Positions 1 to 8,212 of a DNA stretch of 64,000 bases are shown one piece after another. The notes beneath the pieces were generated by a model. That model was not told where the DNA came from. It was given only the letters and a program-made list of their open reading frames with translations, and did no database searches. Origin of the DNA: Nitrospirota bacterium (GTDB lineage Bacteria; Nitrospirota; Nitrospiria; Nitrospirales; Nitrospiraceae). The DNA is taken from contig JBFLWP010000001.1 in the NCBI GenBank assembly GCA_040757595.1, forward strand, positions 1 to 64,000, in the 5' to 3' direction. The translations under genes were made by a program, and so were the position numbers. Every line of letters begins with the position of its first letter. Positions within the stretch are counted from its first letter, which is position 1.

Positions 1-109
1 TGTCTCAGATGCGGGGGAGCTTACATGGCAACCGGCCCGGAGAGAGGCGCCGATTGACCAGCTTGACGGCCCTGGCTATGCTCGGCCCTGGAAGGACGGA
101 GAGGACTGG

Positions 110-565
110 ATGGTCGAGAAGATCGTCTCGGGCGGGCAGACGGGCGTGGACCGGGCGGCGCTGGACGTGGCTCTCCAGCTCGGAATTCCCTGCGGCGGCT
201 GGTGTCCCAAAGGACGCAAGGCGGAGGGCGGCCGCGTTCCCAAACGGTACCCGCTCGAGGAAACCCCGTCCGACGACTATGCGCAGCGGACGGAATGGAA
301 CGTCCGCGACTCGGACGGGACGCTCGTGCTGACCGTCGGCCCCCCGACGGAGGGCACGGCCTTCACCGTGCAGGTGGCCGAACGGTTGCGGAAGCCTAGC
401 CTGGTGCTGGACCTGGACGACCACCCGTCCGCCGCGACGGTCAAGACCTGGGCGATCACGCACCAGATCCGCGTCCTGAACGTGGCCGGCCCGCGCGAGA
501 GCAAGTGTCCGGGCATCTACGACCGGGCTGCCACGTTCCTCCGCCAGCTCCTGTCCGCTCATTGA
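110..565 (+). CDS. Putative molybdenum-carrier / YpsA-like nucleotide-binding protein
   Basis: A 151-aa soluble protein. The N-terminus (IVSGGQTGVDRAALD) has the glycine-rich SGGQTGxDR signature of the 'putative molybdenum carrier' family, whose Rossmann-like fold binds a nucleotide or pterin-type ligand. The centre (GTLVLTVGPPTEGTA) fits the second conserved loop. The ATG at 110 follows a purine-rich GGACGGAGAG stretch, a credible ribosome binding site. It appears monocistronic and is convergent with the DCC gene. The family name is recognised from motifs; the cellular role is not known from the sequence. Confidence 0.75.
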   Translation: MVEKIVSGGQTGVDRAALDVALQLGIPCGGWCPKGRKAEGGRVPKRYPLEETPSDDYAQRTEWNVRDSDGTLVLTVGPPTEGTAFTVQVAERLRKPSLVLDLDDHPSAATVKTWAITHQIRVLNVAGPRESKCPGIYDRAATFLRQLLSAH

Positions 566-612
566 CCCTTCGACGCTTCGACGGCGCCTGGTTCGACGGG
601 CTCACTGCCCGC

Positions 613-990
613 CTACACCTGGCCGAACAAGCGATACCGATAGCGGGCGACGAGACGATAGACGAGCAGGGCGAGCGGACGCACGAAGGGAATCTTGAGC
701 AGCGCGAGCCAGACCTTCCCGCTCCTCAGCCCGGGCAGCAAAGGCAGGAAGGCGTCGAGTCCGCGGCTGATGCGCCCGTCCCGCTCGACCAGAAAGGCCA
801 CGTCCGGGCGGCCCGGCTTGTAGTCGGCGCCGAGCCGGGCCGCCGCCTCGTCGCTCTGATAGGGCACGAAGCGGACGTCCCGGTCCGCCCCCATCCGCTC
901 CAGCCCTTCCTTAGCGGTCACGCAGAGGCGGCACTCCCCATCGTAGATCAGGACCCGCTCCCGCTGTCGCTCTCTCGGCTCCTGCGCCAT
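613..990 (-). CDS. DCC-family thiol-disulfide oxidoreductase-like protein (DUF393)
   Basis: A 125-aa protein. After a short arginine-rich N-terminus it reads LIYDGECRLC, the D-x-x-C-x-x-C signature that names the DCC family; C20 and C23 would be the redox pair. The middle has a thioredoxin-like VRFVPYQSDEAA segment, and the C-terminal 40 residues are basic and hydrophobic. The reading frame stays open further upstream, but the conserved motif lies 17 residues after the ATG at 990, so that start is preferred. Substrate and partner are unknown. Confidence 0.8.
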   Translation of the reverse strand: MAQEPRERQRERVLIYDGECRLCVTAKEGLERMGADRDVRFVPYQSDEAAARLGADYKPGRPDVAFLVERDGRISRGLDAFLPLLPGLRSGKVWLALLKIPFVRPLALLVYRLVARYRYRLFGQV

Positions 991-1065
991 GGCGATCCGA
1001 CGGTACGCTAGCACTGGGCTGAGGCCCGCGCAAGGCGATTGTCCGGGCCGCAGCGGTCCGCTATC

Positions 1066-1515
1066 ATGCCGGCCATGTCGGCCCATCGGGTCATGGCGGT
1101 CCTGCTCCTGGCCCTCTTCCTGCTGGCCCTTGTAGCACGGATAACCCAAGGGACGGCCGCACACACGACGCTGCTGAACCGGCTGGCCTGGGAGGGCTAC
1201 CTGTTTGGCCTGCCGCTCCTCCTGGGTGGGTTCCTGCTGGCTGGGGCGCGTTGGGCCCTGATGGGCGGCGTGATCTACGGCACGATCGGCCTGGCCCTGG
1301 ACATCTCGACTGTCGTCCAGCTCCTGAGTCACGCCGAGACGCTCGCCGGTGATCTACGCAACCAGATCGTGATGAGCGGGCTGACGGGCTTGCTTAACGG
1401 GCTCCTGATCCTGTTCGGCGGGCGCGGGTTCCTGAACGTCGGTCCTGCTGGCGCCGGGTCAGACGTGCCTCGAGCAGATCCCCCTCCCAATCCCCCGTCC
1501 CTTCCTTCAGCTTGA
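1066..1515 (+). CDS. Hypothetical small membrane protein
   Basis: About 149 aa with roughly four hydrophobic segments (VLLLALFLLALVA; YLFGLPLLLGGFLLAG; MGGVIYGTIGLAL; MSGLTGLLNGLLILFGG) and a proline-rich C-terminal tail. I do not recognise the family. ATG codons at 1066 and 1075 are both possible starts, and a TTG at 1039 is less likely. The 3' end overlaps the convergent methyltransferase gene by about 120 bp, so one of the two C-termini may be shorter than the open frame suggests. Confidence 0.5.
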   Translation: MPAMSAHRVMAVLLLALFLLALVARITQGTAAHTTLLNRLAWEGYLFGLPLLLGGFLLAGARWALMGGVIYGTIGLALDISTVVQLLSHAETLAGDLRNQIVMSGLTGLLNGLLILFGGRGFLNVGPAGAGSDVPRADPPPNPPSLPSA

Positions 1516-2479
1516 TCGGCCTGACCTGCGCGAAGCCGGTTTCCCTCAGCCAGGTTGCGGTCTCACGCAGGCCGTAGGTGTTGCCCCCCTCCGTGAACAG
1601 CAGCATCGTGGCGGCGAACAGGTTGGCTTCAGCCGGATAGAGCCCCTCCCGATCCAGCAGAAAGATGTCCTGGATGAGCAGGCGTCCGCCCGGGTTGAGC
1701 GCGCTGGCCAGCCGGCGGAAGAGCCGCCGGTTCTCCTCCGGCGAGTAGATGTGCAGGACGTTCGAGTACCAGATGACGTCGTACCGGCCCGGCACGGCCT
1801 GCTTCATGAAGTCCAGCGGGAGGTAGGCCAGTCGCCTGCCGTGCCTGTGGGTCGCCGCGATCTCCCTGGCCACCTCGAGCGCCGGCGCCCGGTCGCAGAC
1901 CGTGGCGCGGAGCCGGGGATTGCGCGCCAGAAACGCCAGCGCATAGGTGCCCGGCCCGCCGCCCAGGTCGAGCAGGGTCCCTGCTCCGTCCAGCTTGACC
2001 TGGGCCGCGACCTCGGCCGCGGCCCGAATCGAGCGCTGGTGCATCGCCCAGGAGAACCGGCGCCGGTAGGCCGGCTCGTCCGGATCCTCGTGCTCGACCG
2101 GCCGGCCGGTTCGGACGCTGGTGGTCAATTGGGACCACTCGTCCCAATGGCTGCGAATCAGCTCGAGGTAGGCGCCACGAAAATCGGGGTGGCGGGAGTT
2201 GAGCTCCGTCCTCGCCAGGGTCCCGTTCCGGTAGCGGTCCCCCCGCTTCACCAGGAGGCCGGCGCTGGCCAGGTTCCGGCAGAGGATGTCGAGGCCCCGC
2301 TCGTTGACCTTCAGGCGCCTGGCCAGGGCCGGAACCGTCCAGGCCCGGTCACCCACGGCGGCAAAGAGGTTCAGCTCCAGGGCCGTGATCAAGACGCGGG
2401 GGAGCCGGAACGAAGAAATCGCGTCCCGGAACTGGTCGAAGGTGCGGATGACGCCGGTCCAGACGCGCCGGCCCCTCAT
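1394..2479 (-). CDS. SAM-dependent O-methyltransferase-like protein
   Basis: A 361-aa protein with the two-domain layout of small-molecule O-methyltransferases. Residues about 20-100 form a winged-helix dimerisation domain (LITALELNLFAAV ... LARRLKVNERGLDILCRNLASAGLL). A Rossmann methyltransferase domain follows, with the SAM-binding motif LLDLGGGPGTYA. A later segment, DVIWYSNVLHIYSPEENRRLFRRLASALNPGGRLLI, matches motifs IV-VI. The start ATG overlaps the stop of the upstream aldo/keto reductase gene in an ATGA, indicating translational coupling. The C-terminal 20 residues are basic and overlap the convergent gene. The substrate cannot be told from sequence. Confidence 0.8.
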   Translation of the reverse strand: MRGRRVWTGVIRTFDQFRDAISSFRLPRVLITALELNLFAAVGDRAWTVPALARRLKVNERGLDILCRNLASAGLLVKRGDRYRNGTLARTELNSRHPDFRGAYLELIRSHWDEWSQLTTSVRTGRPVEHEDPDEPAYRRRFSWAMHQRSIRAAAEVAAQVKLDGAGTLLDLGGGPGTYALAFLARNPRLRATVCDRAPALEVAREIAATHRHGRRLAYLPLDFMKQAVPGRYDVIWYSNVLHIYSPEENRRLFRRLASALNPGGRLLIQDIFLLDREGLYPAEANLFAATMLLFTEGGNTYGLRETATWLRETGFAQVRPIKLKEGTGDWEGDLLEARLTRRQQDRRSGTRARRTGSGAR

Positions 2480-3597
2480 GAGAAGAGCCGCGTGAACTGG
2501 TCCAGAGCCAGAGGAGGCCGGCCGGCCACGGCGAGATTGTCCTTCACGTGCGCGGTCTGCTTCATGCCGACCAGGGCCGTGCCCAGGCCGGGCGTGGAGC
2601 GGGCGAACTGGATCGCCCGCTGCGCGTCGCTCCCGTCGCCGAGGACCTCCCGCATCTCTCGCGGCAGGCTTCGGGTGAGCTGGCCCTGGAGCATGGTCGC
2701 GCTGGCCATGACGTACACGTCGAGCACCTTGGCCGCTTCGAGCAGGCTGACCGGTTTGCCGTGAAGCATCTGCGTCTGCTGGGCCAGGGCCTCAGGCATG
2801 CCGAGGTTGAACGGCAGTTGGATCACTTTGAACCGATGGCCCTTGCCGCCCACCTCTTCGGCGAGCCGGACGAGCGTCTCCAACGACAGGTGCCCGCGCG
2901 AGTTCGGGCGGGTCCGATACCCGCTCCAGGTCGCGGTTCCGTACCAGCGGATCTTGCCCTGAGCCACCGCCTCCTCGAACACCTCGAAGGCCGCGCGCAG
3001 ACGTTTGAGGAACTCGGCTTGCGACACCGCATCGAGCTGGGTTTCCGGATTGTGCAGATAGTACACGTCCAGACAGGCCAAGCCCAGGTTCGCCAGGCTC
3101 GCCTGGAGCTGGTGGCGCAGGTAGCCCGGCGTCATGCAGTGGCAGTCCGCGACGATGTCCGAGGACTGGATGACGCCCGGCATGACGAAGGTCTTTTGGA
3201 GATAGGCGTCGGTGTCGTCCGGCGGCGCCCCGTCGAAGGGGATGAACCCGCCCTTGGTCGCGATCACCACTTCGTCGCGGCGGCAGAGCCCGCCGCCGAT
3301 CAGCTCGGCCAGGGCCCGGCCGATCACGCGCTCGCTCCGCTGGCAGCGGTAGTTGATCGCGCTGTCGAAGACGTTGCAGCCCGACGCAACCGCCTGCTTG
3401 ACGGCGGCCAGGTAGAGGGAGTCCGTGCCCTCGTCGTGGCCGCCCAGGTAGGTGCCGAGCCCGACGGAAGAGAGGGTCAGCCCGTCGAATCCCTCCCGGA
3501 AATGCCCGGCGTGGGCGACGTTCCCGGCCACCATCCGGTCCCGGTACCGCCTGGTCCCCTCCGCCGTCGCATGTCCCTCAACTGGCATATGCTTCAC
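2476..3597 (-). CDS. Aldo/keto reductase family oxidoreductase
   Basis: A 373-aa NAD(P)H-dependent oxidoreductase of the (beta/alpha)8 aldo/keto reductase family. The catalytic tetrad is visible in order: Asp and Tyr in FDSAINY, Lys in VIATKGGF and His in YYLHNPE. The C-terminus has a late-barrel motif (QFARSTPGLGTALVGMK) typical of cofactor binding. It is slightly longer than usual (about 320 aa) because of an insertion after the lysine strand (APPDDTDAYLQKTF). It is translationally coupled to the downstream methyltransferase, so the two may act on the same metabolite. Confidence 0.88.
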   Translation of the reverse strand: MKHMPVEGHATAEGTRRYRDRMVAGNVAHAGHFREGFDGLTLSSVGLGTYLGGHDEGTDSLYLAAVKQAVASGCNVFDSAINYRCQRSERVIGRALAELIGGGLCRRDEVVIATKGGFIPFDGAPPDDTDAYLQKTFVMPGVIQSSDIVADCHCMTPGYLRHQLQASLANLGLACLDVYYLHNPETQLDAVSQAEFLKRLRAAFEVFEEAVAQGKIRWYGTATWSGYRTRPNSRGHLSLETLVRLAEEVGGKGHRFKVIQLPFNLGMPEALAQQTQMLHGKPVSLLEAAKVLDVYVMASATMLQGQLTRSLPREMREVLGDGSDAQRAIQFARSTPGLGTALVGMKQTAHVKDNLAVAGRPPLALDQFTRLFS

Positions 3598-3601
3598 CCG
3601 C

Positions 3602-3694
3602 GTGATGGGTGATCGGTGATGGGTGACAGGTTCAAAACGTGCTTGATCCTCCGCAGCTCTTCACCACCCATCACTCGTCACCGTTCACCCTTCA
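3602..3694. repeat. Intergenic inverted word-repeat A (GTGATGGGTGA family)
   Basis: The left arm (3602-3630) is made of repeated GTGATGGGTGA-like words. The right arm (3658-3694) has the complementary words (CACCCATCAC, GTCACC, GTTCACCC). The right arm reaches the stop codon of the next gene. It could fold as an imperfect hairpin. Confidence 0.7.
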
Positions 3695-4120
3695 CATGAT
3701 TTGATCGCGGCACCAGCGGACCGTCTGCACCACGTCGTCCGGCTTCGCCAAGTCCACCGGCCGCTGGAACGTCGCGGCCACGTACTCCCCGTTCATCTCC
3801 ACGGCCTCTTCAAACCCCGCCTCCAGGAGCCGCCTCCTGACCTTGGAAACGACCGGCTGGAGGTAGTACTTCGCCTGTTTGGCCAGCTCGTCCGTGTTCA
3901 GGTCCTCGGGGGTCCCGCCGGAAAGGAGGCTCTTCACGTCGTCCAGATCCATGCCGGTCTGGCAGATCAGGCGCCCGTCCGGCGTGAGCTCCAGCATCCA
4001 CTCCCCGTCGGCCAATTGCAGCGCCAGGGCTCCGCCCGGCTCCAGCTCGTAGAAGCCCGGCTCGCTTTTGCGGAGCCTGGCCCTCGTCTCCTCCCATCCG
4101 ACCGCAGGCGCGCCGCTCAT
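3692..4120 (-). CDS. Conserved hypothetical protein
   Basis: A 142-aa acidic soluble protein with no family I recognise. It has a short beta-rich centre (ALALQLADGEWMLELTPDGRLICQTG) and a helical C-terminal half (DELAKQAKYYLQPVVSKVRRRLLEAGF). The ATG at 4120 was chosen because it overlaps the stop of the upstream TPR gene as ATGA, implying coupled translation. The longer open frame upstream is low-complexity and lies inside the TPR gene. The pairing suggests a role with the TPR protein. Confidence 0.6.
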   Translation of the reverse strand: MSGAPAVGWEETRARLRKSEPGFYELEPGGALALQLADGEWMLELTPDGRLICQTGMDLDDVKSLLSGGTPEDLNTDELAKQAKYYLQPVVSKVRRRLLEAGFEEAVEMNGEYVAATFQRPVDLAKPDDVVQTVRWCRDQIM

Positions 4121-4947
4121 GCCGGCCGCTCCGAGGCCCGGGAAGAGGCCGGCTCGGCCGCGGCTCCGTGCGCGAGCCTGGCCTTCAGGGCCTCCAGCCG
4201 TTTGGCATTCTCCTCCAGCTTGGGCAGATGGTACTTCTGATCCACGCGCACGACCCGCTCCAGCAGCTCCACCGCCTCCCTGAGCCGGCCCAGTTGCTCG
4301 TAGCAATGGGTCATCAGATACCAGGCGCCGCCGACCCGCAGGTCGTCCCGCACCCGCTCGGCCAGGGCCAGGCTCGTCCGGCAGCAGGCCAGGGCCTCCT
4401 CCGGCCGGTCCTGAGTCAGGTAGGTCCGGGCCATCATGCGCCAGGCGTCGGCCATGCCCGCGTGGTTGCCGAGCCGGCGCATGAAGGTCAGCGACTGCTC
4501 ATAGTGCCGCATGGCCTCCTCGTACTGGCCGGTCTCGCGGGCCACGAGCCCGAGGTCCGAATAGAGCACCGCCATGCCCATCTCGTCCCCGGTGCGCCGC
4601 ATCAGGTCCAGCGCCTCCAGATAGTAGGCCTTGGCCCGTTCCCACTCGCCGGCGTCGGCGCGCAGGTTGCCCAGGTTGGCCAGCGTCGTGCCGATGCCCC
4701 GCTCGTCGCCCAGGATCTTCTGGAGCTCCAGCACCTCCTGGTAATAGGCCAGGGCCTGCTCCCGCCTGCCGCTCACGGCGCAGATGTTGCCGAGGTTGCC
4801 GAGCGTGGCCGCCATCGCCCGCCGGTCCCCGCTGAGCCGGTCGCATTCCAGCGCCTGCACGTAGCAGACGTAGGCCTCCGTGTAGAAGCCGCGCGAGAAG
4901 TGGTCGTTGCCCTGCCGGTTGAGCTGCTCTGATTGCGTGGACAGCAT
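4117..4947 (-). CDS. Tetratricopeptide-repeat protein
   Basis: A 276-aa protein made largely of about six TPR units. Recurrent 36-40-residue repeats carry the pattern A-x-x-L-x-N-L-G-x-x-x-x-x-x-G-x-x-x-x-A-x-x-Y, for example LGNLGNICAVSGRREQALAYYQ and LANLGNLRADAGEWERAKAYY. There is no signal peptide or membrane segment, so a cytoplasmic protein-interaction scaffold is likely. A basic, alanine-rich C-terminal tail follows the last repeat. It is co-transcribed with the 142-aa hypothetical protein downstream and lies 5 bp from the stop of the metallo-hydrolase-like gene. Confidence 0.85.
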   Translation of the reverse strand: MLSTQSEQLNRQGNDHFSRGFYTEAYVCYVQALECDRLSGDRRAMAATLGNLGNICAVSGRREQALAYYQEVLELQKILGDERGIGTTLANLGNLRADAGEWERAKAYYLEALDLMRRTGDEMGMAVLYSDLGLVARETGQYEEAMRHYEQSLTFMRRLGNHAGMADAWRMMARTYLTQDRPEEALACCRTSLALAERVRDDLRVGGAWYLMTHCYEQLGRLREAVELLERVVRVDQKYHLPKLEENAKRLEALKARLAHGAAAEPASSRASERPA

Positions 4948-4952
4948 GGAGG

Positions 4953-5549
4953 TCAGGCGCGGAGGGCTTGTTCGACCGCCGGCTTCGCGCCGGTGAGGAC
5001 CGAAGCGCCGTCCCCGACGAGGATCGCGTCGAAGTCGAGCTTGAGCAGGCGGCGCAGGCCGTCCTTCGCCTTGGCCGGGTCGGCGTATTTTTCCTGGGGC
5101 AGGAGCCTGAGCGTGCCGGGCGGCTTCCCGATCAGCGCGTCCCCCACGATCAGGACGCCCTTCCCCTGCTGGATCAAGAGCGCCGACTCCCCGCGCGACT
5201 TCTGGTCCTGGAGCCGGACGACCCAGATGCCGCCCGGCAGCAACTCCCCGTCTTTGTAGGTCCGGTCGGCCTTGATCGTCATTTCAGGCGCGTCCGCTTC
5301 CGGGACCATGACTTTGCAGCCGAACTCGGTCCGGCAGGCCGCGGCCTCCCGCTCGTGGTCGCGGTTGGTCAGGACGAGATAGTCCACCGGGCCGCGCCGC
5401 TTGATCTCCGTCTTCACCTCGGCGGTCATGGGCGGAGGGTCCACGAGGACGCGGTGCTCCCCGACGGTGAGGAACAGCCCGTTGAAGTCGAGCTGCTTCT
5501 CCTCCGAGAACCAGGACCACTGCCAGATGCCGGGGAACAGTTGCTTCAT
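4953..5549 (-). CDS. Metallo-beta-lactamase-fold protein, metal site degenerate
   Basis: A 198-aa protein with the strand order and glycine loops of the metallo-beta-lactamase fold (GLFLTVGEHRVLVDPP; VDYLVLTNRDHEREAAAC; GVLIVGDALIG; DFDAILVGDG). The canonical metal motif HxHxDH is replaced by NRDHERE: only one of the histidines is retained, at a conserved spacing. The GDALIG segment keeps the usual late Asp. It is therefore probably not an ordinary zinc hydrolase. It sits first in a three-gene set with the TPR and hypothetical genes. Confidence 0.7.
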   Translation of the reverse strand: MKQLFPGIWQWSWFSEEKQLDFNGLFLTVGEHRVLVDPPPMTAEVKTEIKRRGPVDYLVLTNRDHEREAAACRTEFGCKVMVPEADAPEMTIKADRTYKDGELLPGGIWVVRLQDQKSRGESALLIQQGKGVLIVGDALIGKPPGTLRLLPQEKYADPAKAKDGLRRLLKLDFDAILVGDGASVLTGAKPAVEQALRA

Positions 5550-5558
5550 AAGAGAAGA

Positions 5559-5663
5559 GCGTATGGCTTATGGCCTATGGCGTATAGCTAATAGCTACAC
5601 AAGATGCAGGATACGGATTTCTGTGTCCTTCGTCTCACGTCGAACGTCTCACGTTTCACGTCT
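5559..5663. repeat. Intergenic word-repeat B (TATGGC words and CGTCTCACGT words)
   Basis: Positions 5559-5595 hold tandem degenerate TATGGC/TATAGC words. Positions 5631-5663 hold tandem CGTCTCACGT/CGTTTCACG words. Two word families seen separately elsewhere in the window are juxtaposed here, flanking about 35 bp of ordinary sequence. Confidence 0.65.
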
Positions 5664-5664
5664 T

Positions 5665-5904
5665 CTAAAGAGAGGCGACGGCGTCTTTGACGACCTTCGC
5701 GACTTTGATCCGGATGTCGTCCTCGTTCGGCAGGTCCATGATGTCGTCCTCGGGGATCGTGATGAACTTGCGGTTGGAGCCCTTGGTGAGGGAGATCAGG
5801 AACAAGCTGTTGGAGGGAGTCACGGGAATCACGACCTGCACGGCCGCGTCAACGTCCTTCACCAACTCCAGGAACTTCTGCTTGCCAGCCTCGATTTCAT
5901 CCAC
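5665..5904 (-). CDS. Conserved hypothetical small protein
   Basis: A 79-aa acidic protein starting at a GTG preceded by a GGAAGGGAG ribosome binding site. It is a single alpha/beta unit without a signal peptide; the best-ordered segment is SLTKGSNRKFITIPEDDIMDL. I do not recognise a family. It lies 19 bp downstream of the thioredoxin-like gene on the same strand and is probably co-transcribed with it. Confidence 0.6.
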   Translation of the reverse strand: MDEIEAGKQKFLELVKDVDAAVQVVIPVTPSNSLFLISLTKGSNRKFITIPEDDIMDLPNEDDIRIKVAKVVKDAVASL

Positions 5905-5923
5905 GTCGGCGGCTCCCTTCCTG

Positions 5924-6457
5924 CTACATCCTCGACGGCGTACCGGCCAGCAGCTTGTCCACCTCCGCGAGGATCACGTCCGGGCCGGCCAGGTCCATGT
6001 TGCCGACCCGCTGCCAGCGGATCACCCCGTCCCGGTCAATGATGTAGACGTTCGGGATGAACCGGCCCCCGCCGTAGAGCTTGTCCGTGACCTTCTCCGG
6101 GTCCACGAGGTACGGATAGGTCACCTTGACCGGAAACTGGGAGAGGAATTCGAGGATGGCCTTCTTGGAATTGCCGGACGAATTCACCCCCACGACCGCC
6201 ACGTCCTTGCCTCTGGTGGCCTCGTACACCTTCTGCAGGTTGGTCCCCTGCATCAGACAGGGCTCGCAGATATGGAACAACCCGAGCACGACCACCTTGC
6301 CCTTCAGGCTGTCCAGCGAGACGGTCTCGCCGGCGACCGAGGTCAGGGTGAAGGTCGGGGCCTTCTCGCCGACCTTGAAGAAGCTCTTGGCCGACACCGT
6401 CGCCGCGAGCGCGGCGAGCAGAACCGGCGCCAGCAGCATCACGATGATCCGTTTCAT
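5924..6457 (-). CDS. Exported thioredoxin-like (TlpA/AhpC-TSA type) protein
   Basis: A 177-aa protein with an N-terminal signal peptide (MKRIIVMLLAPVLLAALAATVSAKS). A thioredoxin-fold peroxiredoxin/TlpA domain follows: GEKAPTFTLTSVAGETVSLDSLKGKVVVLGLF. The redox motif is CEPC (residues about 64-67) instead of the usual CPPC or CGPC. The cis-Pro region (FIPNVYIIDRDGVI) is present. It probably handles thiol-disulfide exchange in the periplasm, for example in cytochrome c maturation or protein repair. The ATG at 6457 is chosen because the signal peptide begins there. Confidence 0.82.
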   Translation of the reverse strand: MKRIIVMLLAPVLLAALAATVSAKSFFKVGEKAPTFTLTSVAGETVSLDSLKGKVVVLGLFHICEPCLMQGTNLQKVYEATRGKDVAVVGVNSSGNSKKAILEFLSQFPVKVTYPYLVDPEKVTDKLYGGGRFIPNVYIIDRDGVIRWQRVGNMDLAGPDVILAEVDKLLAGTPSRM

Positions 6458-6483
6458 GACAGCCTCCCTCAATGGCAACAAAG

Positions 6484-6568
6484 AGCTTATGGCATATGGC
6501 GAATGGCAGTAGAACCCAAAGCAGATAATTCCTGAGCGACTGGCCATCAGCTATGTGCCATATGCTCC
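6484..6568. repeat. Intergenic inverted word-repeat C (TATGGC family)
   Basis: The left arm (6484-6510) is GCTTATGGCATATGGCGAATGGC-like. The right arm (6541-6568) carries the complement words (GGCCATCAG, GTGCCATATGC). It lies upstream of the thioredoxin-like gene. Confidence 0.65.
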
Positions 6569-6628
6569 GTCGGAGAGCTATGGTAGCACGGCGAAATTTT
6601 GAGGGGCAACAGGGGAGTAAACGCGCCA

Positions 6629-6705
6629 ATCGTCGCTCGTCGTTCGTGAAGCGTGGGATGGGAAATCCAGTCCCTCCCTCACGAGAGACGAAAGACGAGC
6701 GACGC
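6629..6705. repeat. Intergenic inverted word-repeat D (CGTCGCTCGTCG family)
   Basis: The left arm (6629-6654) is CGTCGCTCGTCGTTCGTGAAGC-like. The right arm (6678-6705) is the near-complement (CACGAGAGACGAAAGACGAGCGACG). It lies just downstream of purF and could act as its terminator, although no T-tract follows. Confidence 0.7.
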
Positions 6706-6719
6706 TCCTCGGCAGACGG

Positions 6720-8135
6720 TTAGAAGAGCCCGAGCTGCAGCTCTTCCGCTTTCGTGAAGGGGATGGGATAGCGTTCGGTGAAGCAGGCGTTGCAGTAGAG
6801 GTCGGGGGAGCCGGGCGCAGCCTTGAGCATCCCGTCCAGGCTCAGGTAGGCCAGGCTGTCGGCCGTGATGTACTTTCGGATCTCCTGGACCGAGTGGCTG
6901 GAGCCGATCAGCTCCTTCTTGGTCGGGGTGTCGATGCCGTAGAAGCAGGGCGAGAGGATCGGGGGCGAGCTGATCCGCATGTGGACTTCCTTCGCGCCGG
7001 CGTGCCGCAGCATCTTGACGATCTTGCGGCTGGTCGTTCCCCGCACGATCGAGTCGTCCACGACCACCACCCGCTTCCCGCTCAGCACCTCCTGCACCGC
7101 GTTCAGCTTGATCTTCACCCCGAAGTGGCGGATGCGCTGCTCCGGCTCGATGAAGGTCCGTCCCACATAGTGGTTCCGGATGAGCCCGTTCTCGAACGGA
7201 ATGCCGGCGCCCTCCGAGAAGCCCAGCGCCGCCGGCACGCCCGAGTCCGGGACCGGGATCACGATGTCCGCGTCCACCCAGGCCTCCTTGGCCAGTTGCC
7301 GGCCCAGGGCCTTGCGGGTCAGGTAGACCGCGTGGTTCCCGAAGATGCGGCTGTCCGGCCGGGCGAAGTAGATGTACTCGAACACGCACTGGGCCGGCTT
7401 GGCCCTCGCGAAGGGCTTGTAGGAAGTCACCCCCTCCTGGTTCAGGACGACCAGCTCGCCCGGCTCGATCTCCCGCACGTACTCGGCCCCGATCAGGTCG
7501 AAGGCGCAGGTCTCCGAGGCCACCAGCCAGGCCTCCCGCAGCCGGCCCAGGCAGAGGGGCCGGAACCCCCAGGGATCGCGGGCCGCGACGATGCCCTGGT
7601 CCGTCAGGATCACCACCGAGAAGGCGCCGCGCACCTGGCTCAGCGCGTCAATCACGCGGGACAGGAGCGAGTCGGCGCGGGACTGGGCGATCAGGTGGAT
7701 CATGACCTCGCTGTCCGAGGTGGACTGGAAGATCGCCCCGTAGGCCTCCAGTTCGTTCCGGAGCATCTGCGCGTTGATGAGGTTGCCGTTGTGGGCCAGG
7801 GCCAGGTTGCCGAGCGCGAAGTTGACGGTCAGCGGCTGGACGTTCTTGAGGTTGCTGCCGCCCGCTGTCGAATAGCGGTTGTGGCCGATGGCCACGTGGC
7901 CGGGCAGCCGCTTGATCACCGGCTTGGTGTAGATGTCGGCGACGAGCCCCATGCCCTTCTCGACGTGGAATTGCTCCCCGTCGGAGGACACGATGCCGGA
8001 GCCCTCCTGCCCCCGGTGCTGGAGCGCGTAGAGGCCCAGGTAGGTCAGGTTGGCCGCCTCACGGTGGCCGTAGATGCCGAAGACCGCGCACTCCTCGTGG
8101 AATTTGTCGGGGGTGGTCAGCATCATAAAGCGCAT
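6720..8135 (-). CDS. purF: Amidophosphoribosyltransferase PurF
   Basis: A 471-aa enzyme for the first committed step of purine synthesis: PRPP and glutamine to 5-phosphoribosylamine. After a 15-residue propeptide (ending KFHEE) comes the N-terminal nucleophile Cys16 of [10 protein letters not shown], the class II glutamine amidotransferase. The second half has the PRPP-binding motif [12 protein letters not shown]. The presence of a propeptide matches the Bacillus-type, Fe-S-containing PurF; cysteines in the C-terminal part (SPCFYG, YCNACF) are compatible with a cluster. It lies downstream of purL on the same strand. Confidence 0.96.
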   Translation of the reverse strand: MRFMMLTTPDKFHEECAVFGIYGHREAANLTYLGLYALQHRGQEGSGIVSSDGEQFHVEKGMGLVADIYTKPVIKRLPGHVAIGHNRYSTAGGSNLKNVQPLTVNFALGNLALAHNGNLINAQMLRNELEAYGAIFQSTSDSEVMIHLIAQSRADSLLSRVIDALSQVRGAFSVVILTDQGIVAARDPWGFRPLCLGRLREAWLVASETCAFDLIGAEYVREIEPGELVVLNQEGVTSYKPFARAKPAQCVFEYIYFARPDSRIFGNHAVYLTRKALGRQLAKEAWVDADIVIPVPDSGVPAALGFSEGAGIPFENGLIRNHYVGRTFIEPEQRIRHFGVKIKLNAVQEVLSGKRVVVVDDSIVRGTTSRKIVKMLRHAGAKEVHMRISSPPILSPCFYGIDTPTKKELIGSSHSVQEIRKYITADSLAYLSLDGMLKAAPGSPDLYCNACFTERYPIPFTKAEELQLGLF

Positions 8136-8212
8136 CTCGTCGTTCGTGAAGCGTGCTGCGTCACGTGCAAAAGGGCTCGATCTTCCATATTTTGCGCTTC
8201 ACGCTTCACGAG
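8136..8212. repeat. Intergenic inverted word-repeat E (CGTTCGTGAAGCGTG family)
   Basis: The left arm (8136-8167) is CTCGTCGTTCGTGAAGCGTG-like. The right arm (8192-8212) is TGCGCTTCACGCTTCACGAGG, its near complement. The right arm overlaps the last codons and stop of purL, and the left arm abuts the purF start. Confidence 0.7.

Noticed and set aside
1-57. Possible C-terminal tail of an upstream gene on the plus strand (ends at TGA, 55-57)
   Set aside because: Only 18 codons are visible, with a C-x-x-C-G pattern but no way to test it.
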